42,979 nt of DNA. Source: Clostridiaceae bacterium (GTDB lineage Bacteria > Bacillota > Clostridia > DSM-8532). The number at the start of each line of letters is the position of its first letter. Position 1 is the first letter of the stretch. The stretch is from contig JAAYFU010000032.1 of the NCBI GenBank assembly GCA_012728095.1, positions 1 to 42,979 on the forward strand, written 5' to 3'. The notes beneath the pieces were generated by a model that did not search any database, was not told the origin of the DNA, and saw only the letters and a program-made list of their open reading frames with translations. A program made the position numbers and the translations under genes. This document shows, in pieces, positions 15,635 through 24,165 of this stretch.

Positions 15635-18196
15635 ATGTATAAATACGGGAAAATAAAAGTTACAACCACGTTGCCTGACAGGCTTGCAGGACTTCGTGAC
15701 ATAGCAAGAAATCTCTGGTGGTCATGGAACAGTGAAGCCACTGATCTCTTTCGTGAAATAGATTTGGCTCTTTGGGAAAAACTCAACAGGAATCCTGTTC
15801 GTTTTTTACAGGAGATCAGTTTAAAGAAACTTGAAGAAAAGCTTTCAGATAACGAGTTCATGAACAATTACGAAAAAGTGCTGAAAAATTTTCAGGATTA
15901 TTTGAACCAGGAGGATACATGGTTTAATCAAAACTACCCTGACTATAAGAATGAACAGATAATTTATTTCTCGGCAGAGTATGGGCTTCATGAGGTTCTG
16001 CCGGTATACTCCGGCGGTCTTGGCGTATTATCCGGAGATCATTGTAAAACCGCCAGTGACCTGGGTTTGCCATTTACAGCCATCGGCCTGTTTTATAAAC
16101 AGGGCTATTTTGACCAGCGTATTAATGCCGAAGGATGGCAGGAAACACATTTTACAAACTTAAATTATTCGCAGCTTCCCGTATGGCCTGTTTATGACAG
16201 CAACGGAAAACCTCTTATGATTTATGTTGAATTGCCGGGCCGTGTGGTTTATGCACGTATATGGTGTATAAATATCGGGCGGGTAAAACTCTATCTCATG
16301 GACACCGATGTGCCTGAAAACAATCAGTACGACAGGGGGCTGACCGACAGGCTCTACGGCGGGGACAAGGAAACCCGCATTCAGCAGGAAATCCTGTTGG
16401 GCATAGGCGGAATCCGCACTTTGGACGCTTTAGGTATTAAGGGTACGGTATATCACATGAATGAAGGCCACTCGGCCTTCATGGCGCTTGAGCTTGCCCG
16501 CAAACTGGTTATGGAAAAGAATATGCCCTTCAGGGAAGCCAGGGAAATCGTATATTCTTCAACTATATTTACCACTCACACTCCTGTACCGGCCGGAAAT
16601 GACAAATTCCCGCTGGATATGATAGACCGTTATTTCAGCAATTATTGGGGGCAATTAGGACTTCAGCGGAACGAGTTCATCAGCCTGGGGCTTAAACCTG
16701 ATGAACCTAATGTATTTAACATGGCCGTTCTGGCTATGAACATGGCCGGCCGCAAAAACGGGGTCAGCAAGCTCCATGGAGCCGTTTCGAGGCATATTTT
16801 CAACGCCGTCTGGCCGGGGATACCCGAAGATGAAGTCCCAATCACTCATGTCACCAATGGTATACATACCATGACTTGGTTGGCGCCGGGATTCAAATAC
16901 ATTTTTGACAAGTATCTTCCTGCCGACTGGCAGAACAGATTATATGATCCGTCAGTCTGGCAGCAAATTGATAATATACCTGACGAAGAAATTTGGAAAA
17001 CCCATCTTGCGTTAAAAACTAAAATGATTCGCTTTATCGTCGAAAGGCTTAAAAAGCAGTATATAAAAAACGGTGTGCCTTTGCATGAAGTTAACGAGCT
17101 TGACAGCATACTTGATCCTCAGGCACTTACCATAGGCTTTGCCAGACGTTTCGCGACTTATAAAAGGGCTAACCTTATTTTCAGGGATCTCGCAAGACTG
17201 GAAAAAATACTTAACAACAAAAGCATGCCGGTTCAGATAATATTCGCCGGAAAAGCTCATCCTGCGGATTACCCGGCTCACCAGATCATTAAGAATATAC
17301 ATGATATAGCCAAAAGCGAAGGCTTTAAGGGCAAAATATTCCTTGTGGAGAATTATAACATGACGGTTGCCCGTCACCTTGTCCAAGGTGTTGACGTCTG
17401 GATGAACAATCCCCGCCGCCCGTTGGAAGCCAGTGGTACCAGCGGCCAGAAGGCATGTATAAACGGCGTGTTGAACTTTAGTATACTGGATGGCTGGTGG
17501 TGCGAAGGATATAACGGAATGAACGGCTGGATAATCGGTGATGAAACGCCTTTTGACAATGAGCAGCATCAGGACGATTATGACAGCAAATCTCTTTATG
17601 ATACTCTTGAGCGTGAAATAATACCTCTTTTCTTTAACCGTGAAAACGGTATACCTGTAGGCTGGATAAAACGGATGAAGGAATCCATTAAATCCCTTGC
17701 TCCACAGTTCAGCACCCATCGAATGGTTAAGGACTATACAGAGAACATGTATATTCCCGCTATCATCAGAAATATTAAGATTCGCGAATCCCAGTATGAA
17801 TTTATCCACATTCTTGCTGACTGGAAGCAATACGTTGAGAGGAACTGGCCCCAGGTAAACATAATCGCCAACCAGGATATTCACGGTCTTGTAGATCATA
17901 ATATGCTCTCAGGACAGGAGCTTAATCTGAACGTGACTGTGCAGCTTGGCGTTTTAAAACCTGAAGACGTCCGGGTGGAAGTATACTATGGCCCCCTGGA
18001 AAACGATAAAATAGTTAACGCCTCGGCGGTAGAAATGAGAGTAGTCCGCCAGACAGATGCCTCAACCTATTTATATGAGACAACCATTTGCATCCTGGAC
18101 GGCGGTGAGTATGGATATTCATTCAGAGTGCTTCCTAAACATCCAAACCTGATGAATAAGTTTGATTTGCCTCTTATTAAATGGACTGATTCGTAA
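15635..18196 (+). CDS. glgP: Alpha-glucan (glycogen) phosphorylase
   Basis: Releases glucose 1-phosphate from glycogen or maltodextrin. The 853-residue protein is of the bacterial/archaeal GT35 type with an N-terminal DUF3417 domain (about 10-120, LAGLRDIARNLWWSWN) rather than the classical muscle-type enzyme. Motifs: SAEYGLHEVLPVYSGGLG (113-130), HMNEGHSAF (274-282), GFARRFATYKR (501-511) and PLP-binding EASGTSGQKACINGV, with K606 as the expected Schiff-base lysine. GGAGG precedes the ATG. It is the only gene of its transcript, on the opposite strand to glgA 3.5 kb away. Confidence 0.93.
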   Translation: MYKYGKIKVTTTLPDRLAGLRDIARNLWWSWNSEATDLFREIDLALWEKLNRNPVRFLQEISLKKLEEKLSDNEFMNNYEKVLKNFQDYLNQEDTWFNQNYPDYKNEQIIYFSAEYGLHEVLPVYSGGLGVLSGDHCKTASDLGLPFTAIGLFYKQGYFDQRINAEGWQETHFTNLNYSQLPVWPVYDSNGKPLMIYVELPGRVVYARIWCINIGRVKLYLMDTDVPENNQYDRGLTDRLYGGDKETRIQQEILLGIGGIRTLDALGIKGTVYHMNEGHSAFMALELARKLVMEKNMPFREAREIVYSSTIFTTHTPVPAGNDKFPLDMIDRYFSNYWGQLGLQRNEFISLGLKPDEPNVFNMAVLAMNMAGRKNGVSKLHGAVSRHIFNAVWPGIPEDEVPITHVTNGIHTMTWLAPGFKYIFDKYLPADWQNRLYDPSVWQQIDNIPDEEIWKTHLALKTKMIRFIVERLKKQYIKNGVPLHEVNELDSILDPQALTIGFARRFATYKRANLIFRDLARLEKILNNKSMPVQIIFAGKAHPADYPAHQIIKNIHDIAKSEGFKGKIFLVENYNMTVARHLVQGVDVWMNNPRRPLEASGTSGQKACINGVLNFSILDGWWCEGYNGMNGWIIGDETPFDNEQHQDDYDSKSLYDTLEREIIPLFFNRENGIPVGWIKRMKESIKSLAPQFSTHRMVKDYTENMYIPAIIRNIKIRESQYEFIHILADWKQYVERNWPQVNIIANQDIHGLVDHNMLSGQELNLNVTVQLGVLKPEDVRVEVYYGPLENDKIVNASAVEMRVVRQTDASTYLYETTICILDGGEYGYSFRVLPKHPNLMNKFDLPLIKWTDS

Positions 18197-18209
18197 CATA
18201 ACTATGGGG

Positions 18210-18240
18210 CTATTCTATGGGAAATATATTAGAATAGTTT
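18210..18240 (+). terminator. Weak terminator-like hairpin after glgP
   Basis: CTATTCTA / TAGAATAG (18210-18217 and 18230-18237) followed by TTTATG. The stem is AT-rich and the U-tract short, so termination would be inefficient. Confidence 0.4.
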
Positions 18241-18272
18241 ATGTCGGACTGCCGCTACCGGTCTTACATTAA

Positions 18273-18301
18273 TTGACACGGTAAAGGCAGTATGCTATAA
18301 C
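18273..18301 (+). promoter_or_regulatory. Sigma-A promoter of the S11 peptidase-like gene
   Basis: -35 TTGACA (18273-18278), 17-base spacer, -10 TATAAC (18296-18301). The leader to the ATG is about 72 bases. Confidence 0.8.
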
Positions 18302-18380
18302 GAGAGTAAGGCGGGATTACTATCTCCCTCGTATTTCAACGATTCGGGACCTATTAATTCTTTCGTCAGGAAGTTTAGAA

Positions 18381-19811
18381 ATGAAAAACAGGCTGAGTTT
18401 TATTATAAAGAAAATTAAATTTGCCCCTGCCTCAAAAATGACGTGTAGGGGTTTCTCTCTAAGTCGGGATAATACCGTCCGTTTCGGGTTTTGGCCCCCA
18501 AAAACCCGTCGTAAATCTTTTATTTCGGCGACGGGTAAGGCAATTGCAATGCTTGCAGTTATTGCACTTCTGACCGCTTGTCTGGAATTTTCGCTGCACA
18601 ACGCTGCATTTGCCGATGACGGTTCCAATAAGCCCAAAACTGATGCGGTTTCGGCCATGCTTTTCGATGCCCGCAGAGGTCAGATACTTTTTAAAAAGAC
18701 TTCTGACGAAAAATCTTATACGCCTTTGGCAAGCCGTATTATGACTACCCTGATTATTCTTGAAAAAGTTGATTTGGAGACCATGATAATAGCCAGTAAA
18801 GAGGCCGCCAATGCGGAAGGGGCAACGCTTAAGCTAACAGTCGGCGAAAAATACAGTACAAGGAATCTTCTGACAGCGCTTTTGCTCACCGGATCACCGG
18901 ATGCTGCCATCACCTTGGCCGAATATGTCGGCGGAAGCGAAGAGGGCTTTGTCAGCATTATGAATGAATATGCAGCTAACCTTGGCTTGTCAAATACCAG
19001 GTTTACAAATGTTGTGGGAAGATATGACGAAAATCAATATACCACCATCGAAGACATGCATGCACTCATGAAATACGCCTTGTCCAACAGTAGCTTCAAC
19101 AGGCTGTTCGGCACCCAGGCCAAACCATGGTATGATGAGCATAAAACCATGGTCCTTACAAACACAAACAATATGTTCTGGAGTTATCCGAGCACCGACG
19201 GCGGCGCTACCGCAGGTTATGATGCTGATTTTCAAAGTATTGTGACCACAGCCACCAAGAACAACATGCGCCTGGTTTGTGTTTTGTTGGATGTACCCAC
19301 CAAAAGCATGTATAACGATTCCATAGAAATCTTGAATTATGGTTTTGATAATTTTCTCCACGGGACCCTTGTGACGGCAGGCAGCGCCCAGCAGGCTATA
19401 ACAGTGGAGGGTCAGTCCTTGAACCTTATTGTTACGTCCGATGTTTATTATGTACATCCAAAAGGCGAGGATTATATTAAAGACGTTGCAATAAATGTAG
19501 ATCAGTCAAAACTTAAATTGCCTATTACAAAAAATACTGTTGTGGGCATGCTGACATTTATCCTGGAGGACGATACGGCAATAAATGTCGAACTTTATCC
19601 TGACAGGGAGATCCTTCCGCAAAAAACAAAACGCCAGATTTTAAAGGAAAGATTCATGGAAAATCGTGAATTGGTCTATGTTATAATCGGTCTTATCATT
19701 ATTGAACTGATAATGGGAACCTATAAGCTTTTTAACTTTATCAAAAAAAAGATTATTGGTTTTAAGGCAAAAAAAAACTATAGGCAAATGGGAGCCCGCG
19801 GCAGAAAGTAA
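18381..19811 (+). CDS. Peptidase S11 (D-Ala-D-Ala carboxypeptidase) homologue with lost catalytic motifs
   Basis: A 476-residue DacA-fold protein. A long basic N-terminus (1-48) precedes a hydrophobic export segment (about 52-77, AMLAVIALLTACLEF), then the S11 domain (about 88-330), a beta-rich C-terminal domain, and a membrane span (about 438-458) with a basic tail. All three penicillin-binding motifs are changed: the SxxK box reads TPLASRIMT (114-122), so Ser becomes L116 and Lys becomes R119; SxN reads GSP (171-173); KTG reads TAG (277-279). The reading frame is intact over the full length, so this looks like a conserved inactive homologue, perhaps a structural or peptidoglycan-binding protein. 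AGGAAG precedes the ATG. Confidence 0.88.
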   Translation: MKNRLSFIIKKIKFAPASKMTCRGFSLSRDNTVRFGFWPPKTRRKSFISATGKAIAMLAVIALLTACLEFSLHNAAFADDGSNKPKTDAVSAMLFDARRGQILFKKTSDEKSYTPLASRIMTTLIILEKVDLETMIIASKEAANAEGATLKLTVGEKYSTRNLLTALLLTGSPDAAITLAEYVGGSEEGFVSIMNEYAANLGLSNTRFTNVVGRYDENQYTTIEDMHALMKYALSNSSFNRLFGTQAKPWYDEHKTMVLTNTNNMFWSYPSTDGGATAGYDADFQSIVTTATKNNMRLVCVLLDVPTKSMYNDSIEILNYGFDNFLHGTLVTAGSAQQAITVEGQSLNLIVTSDVYYVHPKGEDYIKDVAINVDQSKLKLPITKNTVVGMLTFILEDDTAINVELYPDREILPQKTKRQILKERFMENRELVYVIIGLIIIELIMGTYKLFNFIKKKIIGFKAKKNYRQMGARGRK

Positions 19812-19839
19812 AAGTAATTGTTTCAAAATAAGGTATATA

Positions 19840-19871
19840 AAATTCAGAGGCCATACCAGGCCTCTGAATTT
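19840..19871. terminator. Bidirectional terminator between the S11 homologue and prfB
   Basis: Perfect 13-bp stem AAATTCAGAGGCC / GGCCTCTGAATTT with a 6-base loop; T-rich on the plus side and mirrored on the minus side by the A-run before it. It serves two convergent genes. Confidence 0.9.
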
Positions 19872-19902
19872 TTATAGCAATCTTTTACAAGACCAGTCTC
19901 TT

Positions 19903-21016
19903 TTATTTTTCTTTATACATACTCAAATACGCCTGTATAAACTCATCAATTTCACCATCCATAACCTTTTGAACATTGGCATCCTCGTAACCGGTCCGGT
20001 GATCCTTTACCAAGGTATAGGGACAAAATACATATGATCTTATCTGGTTTCCCCAGGCAATATCCTTTTGCTCCCCCTGTATTTGGCTGAGCTTTTCTGC
20101 CTGCTCTTTTTCTTTCAACTCAAGTAATTTTGCTTTAAGCATTTTCATGGCCGTTTCACGGTTCTGAAGCTGTGATCTTTCATTTTGGCAGGCTACGACT
20201 ATCCCGGTTGGTATATGGGTAAGACGCACAGCAGTTGATGTCTTGTTTACATGCTGCCCACCGGCGCCCGATGAGCGGTACACATCCATTTTAATATCAT
20301 CCGGGTTAATCTCAACAGTTACCGAATCATCCAGTTCAGGCATAACTTCCATCGACGCAAATGATGTATGTCTCCTGCCCGACGCGTCAAACGGTGATAT
20401 TCTGACCAGGCGGTGGACGCCTTTTTCAGATCTTAAATATCCATACGCATAATCACCCGTGATTTGCGCTGTTACACTTTTAATACCCGCTTCTTCGCCG
20501 TCCAGCATATCCAAAACCCGAACCGTAAAACCATTTCTTTCAGCCCAGCGTGTATACATCCTGAAAAGCATCTGGACCCAGTCCATTGCCTCGGTACCTC
20601 CGGCGCCAGCGTGCAGGGTGATTATGGCGTTATTGGCATCATATTCCCCTTTCATAAGGGTTTCCAGCCTTAATCTTTCATATCTTGATTTAATGTCTTC
20701 AAAGCCGGTGTTTACTTCTTCAATAATCGTTTCATCTTTTTCATCCAGTCCAAGCTCAACGAGCGTTATTAAGTCTTCGCAATCCTTCACCAGCTGTTGG
20801 TAATTCCCCAGTTTATTCTGAAGGTTCTTTGTGCGCTGCAAGATTTTTTGGGAGTTTTCCGTGTCATTCCAGAATTCTGGTTCTGATGCCCTGAGTTCCA
20901 ATTCTTCCAGTTCTTTTTTCATTGCGGGCAGGTCAAAGTGAATCCCCCAATTCTTTGATATCCTTTTCAAGGCTCTTAAGCTCCAGGCCTTTCTGTTCCA
21001 ATTCTAAAAGGCTCAT
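19903..21016 (-). CDS. prfB: Peptide chain release factor 2 with programmed +1 frameshift
   Basis: Terminates translation at UGA and UAA. The gene is in two frames: codons from the ATG at 21016 read 27 residues ending SL then TGA (20935-20933); a +1 slip at CTT-TGA-C (20938-20932) continues as DLPAMKKELEEL, giving about 370 residues. The larger frame carries the SPF tripeptide (about 207-209) and the peptidyl-tRNA hydrolysis motif GGQ (about 252-254). The internal Shine-Dalgarno-like GGGGG lies 5 bases before CTT, slightly further than in the textbook signal. The ATG at 21016 is 9 bases from GGAAGGA; two other ATGs lie closer. RF2 autoregulates its own level through this slip. Confidence 0.95.
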
Positions 21017-21124
21017 TTCCATCATTCCTTCCCGTAAATAAAATCTGCTTGTTCTAATGCTTTTCTTATTATACTTGCAATCACGGTATTTTACAAGCTC
21101 GCCGGCCTCGCCGGTATTCATTGC

Positions 21125-21153
21125 TTGTTAAACCGCTATAATCGACATATAAT
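21125..21153 (+). promoter_or_regulatory. Promoter predicted to give a leaderless mRNA
   Basis: -35 TTGTTA (21125-21130), 17-base spacer, -10 TATAAT (21148-21153). The ATG begins at 21160, 6 bases past the -10 box, where transcription should start. An alternative TATAAT at 21137-21142 has no good -35. Confidence 0.6.
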
Positions 21154-21159
21154 ATTGTC

Positions 21160-21342
21160 ATGGTAAAAGAAGTGAATTGCTTTAAATGTCAGCACTATTA
21201 TGTAACATGGGATAAAAACTACCCGAAAGGCTGTCGCTTTTTTGGGTTTAAAGGGCAAATCATGCCTTCCAGAATGGTAAGAACAGCCAGCGGTGAAGAA
21301 TGTAAAGGATTTCTGCCAAAAAACCCAAGCGGCAAACGATAG
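21160..21342 (+). CDS. Small conserved Cys protein (60 aa), possibly metal-binding
   Basis: A 60-residue protein with cysteines C7 and C10 (CFKC), C25 (GCRFFGF) and C48 (EEC), a spacing that could bind zinc. I recall similar short proteins beginning VNCFKC with YYVTWD in other Clostridia, but do not know a proven function. There is no ribosome-binding site: the bases before the ATG are ACATATAATATTGTC, containing a -10 box. The gene is divergent from prfB and not part of an operon. Confidence 0.75.
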   Translation: MVKEVNCFKCQHYYVTWDKNYPKGCRFFGFKGQIMPSRMVRTASGEECKGFLPKNPSGKR

Positions 21343-21402
21343 TATATAAGAAGATTTCTGAGACATTTATTAACAGGATTATTGATCCGTCAAAAAAAAT
21401 AA

Positions 21403-21490
21403 GGGGCTGTCTCAAAAAAGTAACATGTCATTCCGAGGTTCGTATAATAGCCTCAGAATTTTCAAAACGACAATCTGTTTTGAGACAACC
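21403..21490. mobile_element. MITE-like element, about 88 bp
   Basis: Terminal inverted repeats GGCTGTCTCAAAA (21405-21417) and TTTTGAGACAACC (21478-21490), one mismatch. Ends of the type GGGGCTGTCTCAAAA are common on IS elements and their non-coding derivatives in Firmicutes. It carries no ORF; no clear target duplication is visible. Confidence 0.5.
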
Positions 21491-21518
21491 ACATTATTTT
21501 ATCGGTGATTTCAGCTTA

Positions 21519-21683
21519 TCAGCAGACGCCACGATTATCGCATCTTCCACAGCCTCTTCCGTCAAAAATACCCGGGCAGAAGCATATGATAAGAACAATA
21601 ATGATGATTATCCACCATATATTGTCGCCACCGAACACGCCTCCACCACAGCAGCAGCAGTCTTGTTTACAACAGTCACCCAT
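21519..21683 (-). CDS. Very Cys-rich small membrane protein (54 aa)
   Basis: Reads MGDCCKQDCCCCGGGVFGG, then a hydrophobic stretch (about 22-37) and a Gly/Cys-rich end RGCGRCDNRGVC. Eleven of 54 residues are cysteine. The layout of a Gly/Cys-rich head, one membrane span and a small tail resembles YjcZ-type sporulation proteins, but I cannot assign it to that family with confidence. GGGGTG precedes the ATG at a short distance. The codons on this strand give a sensible protein, whereas the opposite-strand readings are His/Pro/Gln-rich. It lies 63 bases downstream of glgA. Confidence 0.65.
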   Translation of the reverse strand: MGDCCKQDCCCCGGGVFGGDNIWWIIIIIVLIICFCPGIFDGRGCGRCDNRGVC

Positions 21684-21745
21684 AATGACACCCCATCCTG
21701 ATTCAGCCTTCTACATCTTATGCAAATGGCTATTGGGGTGACACT

Positions 21746-23203
21746 TTACCCGTTAAATTTCCTCAACATCTCCTCATATAGATTTTTATACTCTTTTGCG
21801 GAATTTTGCCATGAAAAGTCCTGAGCCATACATCTTCTGACAAGGTTCTCCCATTCATCCCTGTTTCGATATATTTCAATGGCGCGGGCTACTGCATCCT
21901 TCATCTCGTGAGCATTGTAATTCGCAAAGGTAAATCCGGTCCCTTCTTTTGTAAATACATTATATGGTTTTACCGTATCCTTTAATCCCCCTGTTTCCCT
22001 TACAATAGGAACAGCGCCATACCGCATGGCAAACAGCTGAGAAAGGCCGCAGGGCTCATACAGAGAGGGCATAAGATACATGTCACTTGCCGCGTATAAA
22101 CGCTGTGCCAATACACCGTCATACTTGATATTGGCTGAAACCTTTCCGGGGAACTGGCTTTGGGCATATAAGAAGAAGTCTTCGTATTTCTTTTCTCCCG
22201 TACCCAATACAACGAACTGGATTCCCAGATCAATAAGTTCCCACAACATATGTCTGACCAAATCCAATCCTTTTTGATCAACCAGGCGGGATATTAAAGA
22301 AACAAGCGGCACATCGGCTTTTACTTCCAACCCGAGCTCCTGCTGCACTTTTTGCTTGTTTACATATTTACCGCTTAAATCATTCTGATCGTAATTTGCA
22401 TAAAGACGTTTGTCGGTTTTCGGATTGTTAACCGTATAATCTATTCCGTTAATAATCCCGTATAAATCATTGGAACGTTTTTTTATAAGATCCTGAAGAT
22501 TCTCCCCAAAAAAGGCATATTTAATCTCTTCGGCATAGGTATGACTGACGGTACTGATTGTCGATGAATAAGAAATACCTGCCTTCATGAAGTTTACATT
22601 ATCATAGAACTCGACCCCGTCTATGTTGAAATACTTCCAGTCCAGGCCCAGGAGGTCACTGAAAACACTCTTTGGAAAAACTCCCTGGTATTTAAGGTTA
22701 TGTATTGTAAATAAAGTATGAATATTCATGTAGAATCCGCTCTCCCTATTTCTGTATTGAGCGTCCAGGAGAAGACTGACCATACCGGTCTGCCAGTCAT
22801 TAAGATGTATGATGTCCGGTTTAAACCCTATAACGGGCAAAACTTCCAAAATAGCTTTGCAAAAGAAACTGAACCTCTCTCCGTCATCATATAAACCATA
22901 AATTCCATTCCGGAAAAAGTAATACTCGTTATCTATAAAGTAATAAGTTACACCGTCATGCTCCAGTTTGAATATTCCGCAATACTGTTTTCTCCAGGTA
23001 AGATCAACCTGACAGCTTCCAATGAACTCCATCTTGGAAACATATTTCGTATCTATTTGACCATACTTGGGTAGCACTACCCTGATATCGATATCCAAGG
23101 CTTTAAGCGCCTTTGGAAGGGAACCTGCAACATCTGCCAAGCCGCCGGTTTTAATAAAAGGTTCTACTTCGGACGAAGCCAGCCATACCTTAATTTTTTC
23201 CAC
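21746..23203 (-). CDS. glgA: Glycogen synthase (ADP-glucose type, GT5)
   Basis: Transfers glucose from ADP-glucose to the glycogen chain. The 485-residue GT-B protein has K18-TGGL (18-22) for the nucleotide-sugar phosphate, HLNDWQTGM near 134-142, and SLYEPCGLSQ in the C-terminal half, with the catalytic glutamate region typical of GT5. The start is GTG at 23203, preceded by GGGAGG at 9 bases. glgC and glgB are not in the window. It is followed on the same strand by the Cys-rich small gene, and the CBM25-like gene lies upstream in the same orientation but beyond its own terminator. Confidence 0.95.
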   Translation of the reverse strand: MEKIKVWLASSEVEPFIKTGGLADVAGSLPKALKALDIDIRVVLPKYGQIDTKYVSKMEFIGSCQVDLTWRKQYCGIFKLEHDGVTYYFIDNEYYFFRNGIYGLYDDGERFSFFCKAILEVLPVIGFKPDIIHLNDWQTGMVSLLLDAQYRNRESGFYMNIHTLFTIHNLKYQGVFPKSVFSDLLGLDWKYFNIDGVEFYDNVNFMKAGISYSSTISTVSHTYAEEIKYAFFGENLQDLIKKRSNDLYGIINGIDYTVNNPKTDKRLYANYDQNDLSGKYVNKQKVQQELGLEVKADVPLVSLISRLVDQKGLDLVRHMLWELIDLGIQFVVLGTGEKKYEDFFLYAQSQFPGKVSANIKYDGVLAQRLYAASDMYLMPSLYEPCGLSQLFAMRYGAVPIVRETGGLKDTVKPYNVFTKEGTGFTFANYNAHEMKDAVARAIEIYRNRDEWENLVRRCMAQDFSWQNSAKEYKNLYEEMLRKFNG

Positions 23204-23356
23204 GGCAATAAATCCTCCCTTTGAAAAATGTATAATTCCATATCCTTTAATCTATAGTATACCACTTAATACCTGAGAATCATCAAAGGCCTGTTACGAA
23301 TAATACATTAAATAATATTTAAAACTAATTCTAAACTAAAGCGGGAGGGTTGTTGC

Positions 23357-23521
23357 ATGGAAAAAAACAAGAGGGATGAAATTACGAATAAGAGCCGTGC
23401 TTATCTTACTAATGCTGCCACAGAAATCAAAGAAACCATAACCGAGGGACAGATTCCTTTTGCATCTGATTTAGCGGTAGAGGAGGCACGGGACTGGGTA
23501 AATAACGGAAGCCTGCTATAA
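23357..23521 (+). CDS. Small protein resembling DUF3787 (54 aa)
   Basis: A 54-residue, charged, soluble protein: MEKNKRDEITNKSRAYLTNA, then ending EEARDWVNNGSLL. The Tyr/Ala-rich centre and the closing A-x-x-A-[KR]-[ED]-W-V pattern resemble the DUF3787 spore-surface family of Clostridia, though the match is from memory and weak. GGGAGGG lies 7 bases before the ATG, so expression is likely. It is divergent from glgA and convergent with the CBM25-like gene; its stop overlaps the base of the latter's terminator. Confidence 0.6.
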   Translation: MEKNKRDEITNKSRAYLTNAATEIKETITEGQIPFASDLAVEEARDWVNNGSLL

Positions 23522-23539
23522 AAGGGGGCTAATGCCCCC
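23520..23539 (-). terminator. Terminator of the CBM25-like gene
   Basis: Stem GGGGGC / GCCCCC with loop of 4 bases, followed on the minus strand by TTTTATAG. It lies 19 bases after the stop codon and overlaps the end of the small gene on the other strand. Confidence 0.8.
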
Positions 23540-23557
23540 ATGAATTCAATCAAACTT

Positions 23558-23986
23558 TCAATTAACAAATGTATAGTTCATGCCGGAGTTATTATCCCAG
23601 TTTTCTGCCGAATCCTTGAAGGCTATATTGACATTTTTCCCCTGTTCCAAGGGAATAATGCCCCTAAAAACATCCCCTTCCTTTTTTAATTGTATGGTAG
23701 ACACACCTTCCCAGTTCTGATTGCTTCCATATCCATACACGCCATGAACTTCCTGTGCTCCGCATTTTGCAAGCAGACCGGAATAACATATCTCTGCCTG
23801 CGTTTCTGATAGTTTTTCAAAGGAAACTCCCGATTTGGAATATGATTGTATACCGTATTTCGAGACATCGCTATTTGTCAAATTCTCGGAGTATTCTTCT
23901 TTAAAACTCTTGCTGTTGTTCTTTTTTGCATTTGTCTGCTTTGTGTTTTTGGCATTATTCATCATCATGTTGTCGAAAATACTCAT
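23558..23986 (-). CDS. Cytoplasmic CBM25-like starch/glycogen-binding protein
   Basis: A 142-residue protein: a flexible N-terminus rich in Asn and Lys (1-45), then one carbohydrate-binding module (about 50-142) with the features of CBM25: VYGYGSNQNWEGV, a GxxFRGIIPLEQG strand pair, and the closing FKDSAENWDNNSGMNYTF. The Trp of NWEG and of NWDNN are the expected sugar-stacking residues. There is no signal peptide, membrane span or catalytic domain. Next to glgA, it may tether enzymes to glycogen, by analogy with other glycogen-binding adaptors. AAAGGAGG precedes the ATG and a terminator follows. Confidence 0.78.
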   Translation of the reverse strand: MSIFDNMMMNNAKNTKQTNAKKNNSKSFKEEYSENLTNSDVSKYGIQSYSKSGVSFEKLSETQAEICYSGLLAKCGAQEVHGVYGYGSNQNWEGVSTIQLKKEGDVFRGIIPLEQGKNVNIAFKDSAENWDNNSGMNYTFVN

Positions 23987-24061
23987 ATATAAAAACCTCC
24001 TTTCGACTATTTATTATTTGATTTTTTTCTTTTTTTATTACATGGCAAGAACAAATAAATG

Positions 24062-24165
24062 AGTTAATAAATGCGAAAGGATTTAAATTCTTCACTCCGC
24101 TTACTTCGTTCATAATGACATATTATGAACTTTTTCAGTAAATGGGGACGGTTCTTTTGGTTGCC
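24062..24165. repeat. Repeat-derived intergenic DNA with a perfect hairpin
   Basis: Contains the 9-bp inverted repeat GTTCATAAT / ATTATGAAC (24108-24116 and 24122-24130) and the phrase ATTCTTCACTCCGC, typical of dispersed non-coding repeats in Clostridia, followed by GGGGACGGTTCTTTT (24144-24158), which resembles ends of REP-associated IS200-like elements. Assignment to known families is from memory. Confidence 0.4.

Noticed and set aside
21480..21741. Two plus-strand ORFs rich in His, Pro and Gln
   Set aside because: They are the reverse reading of the Cys-rich minus-strand gene and have no ribosome site.
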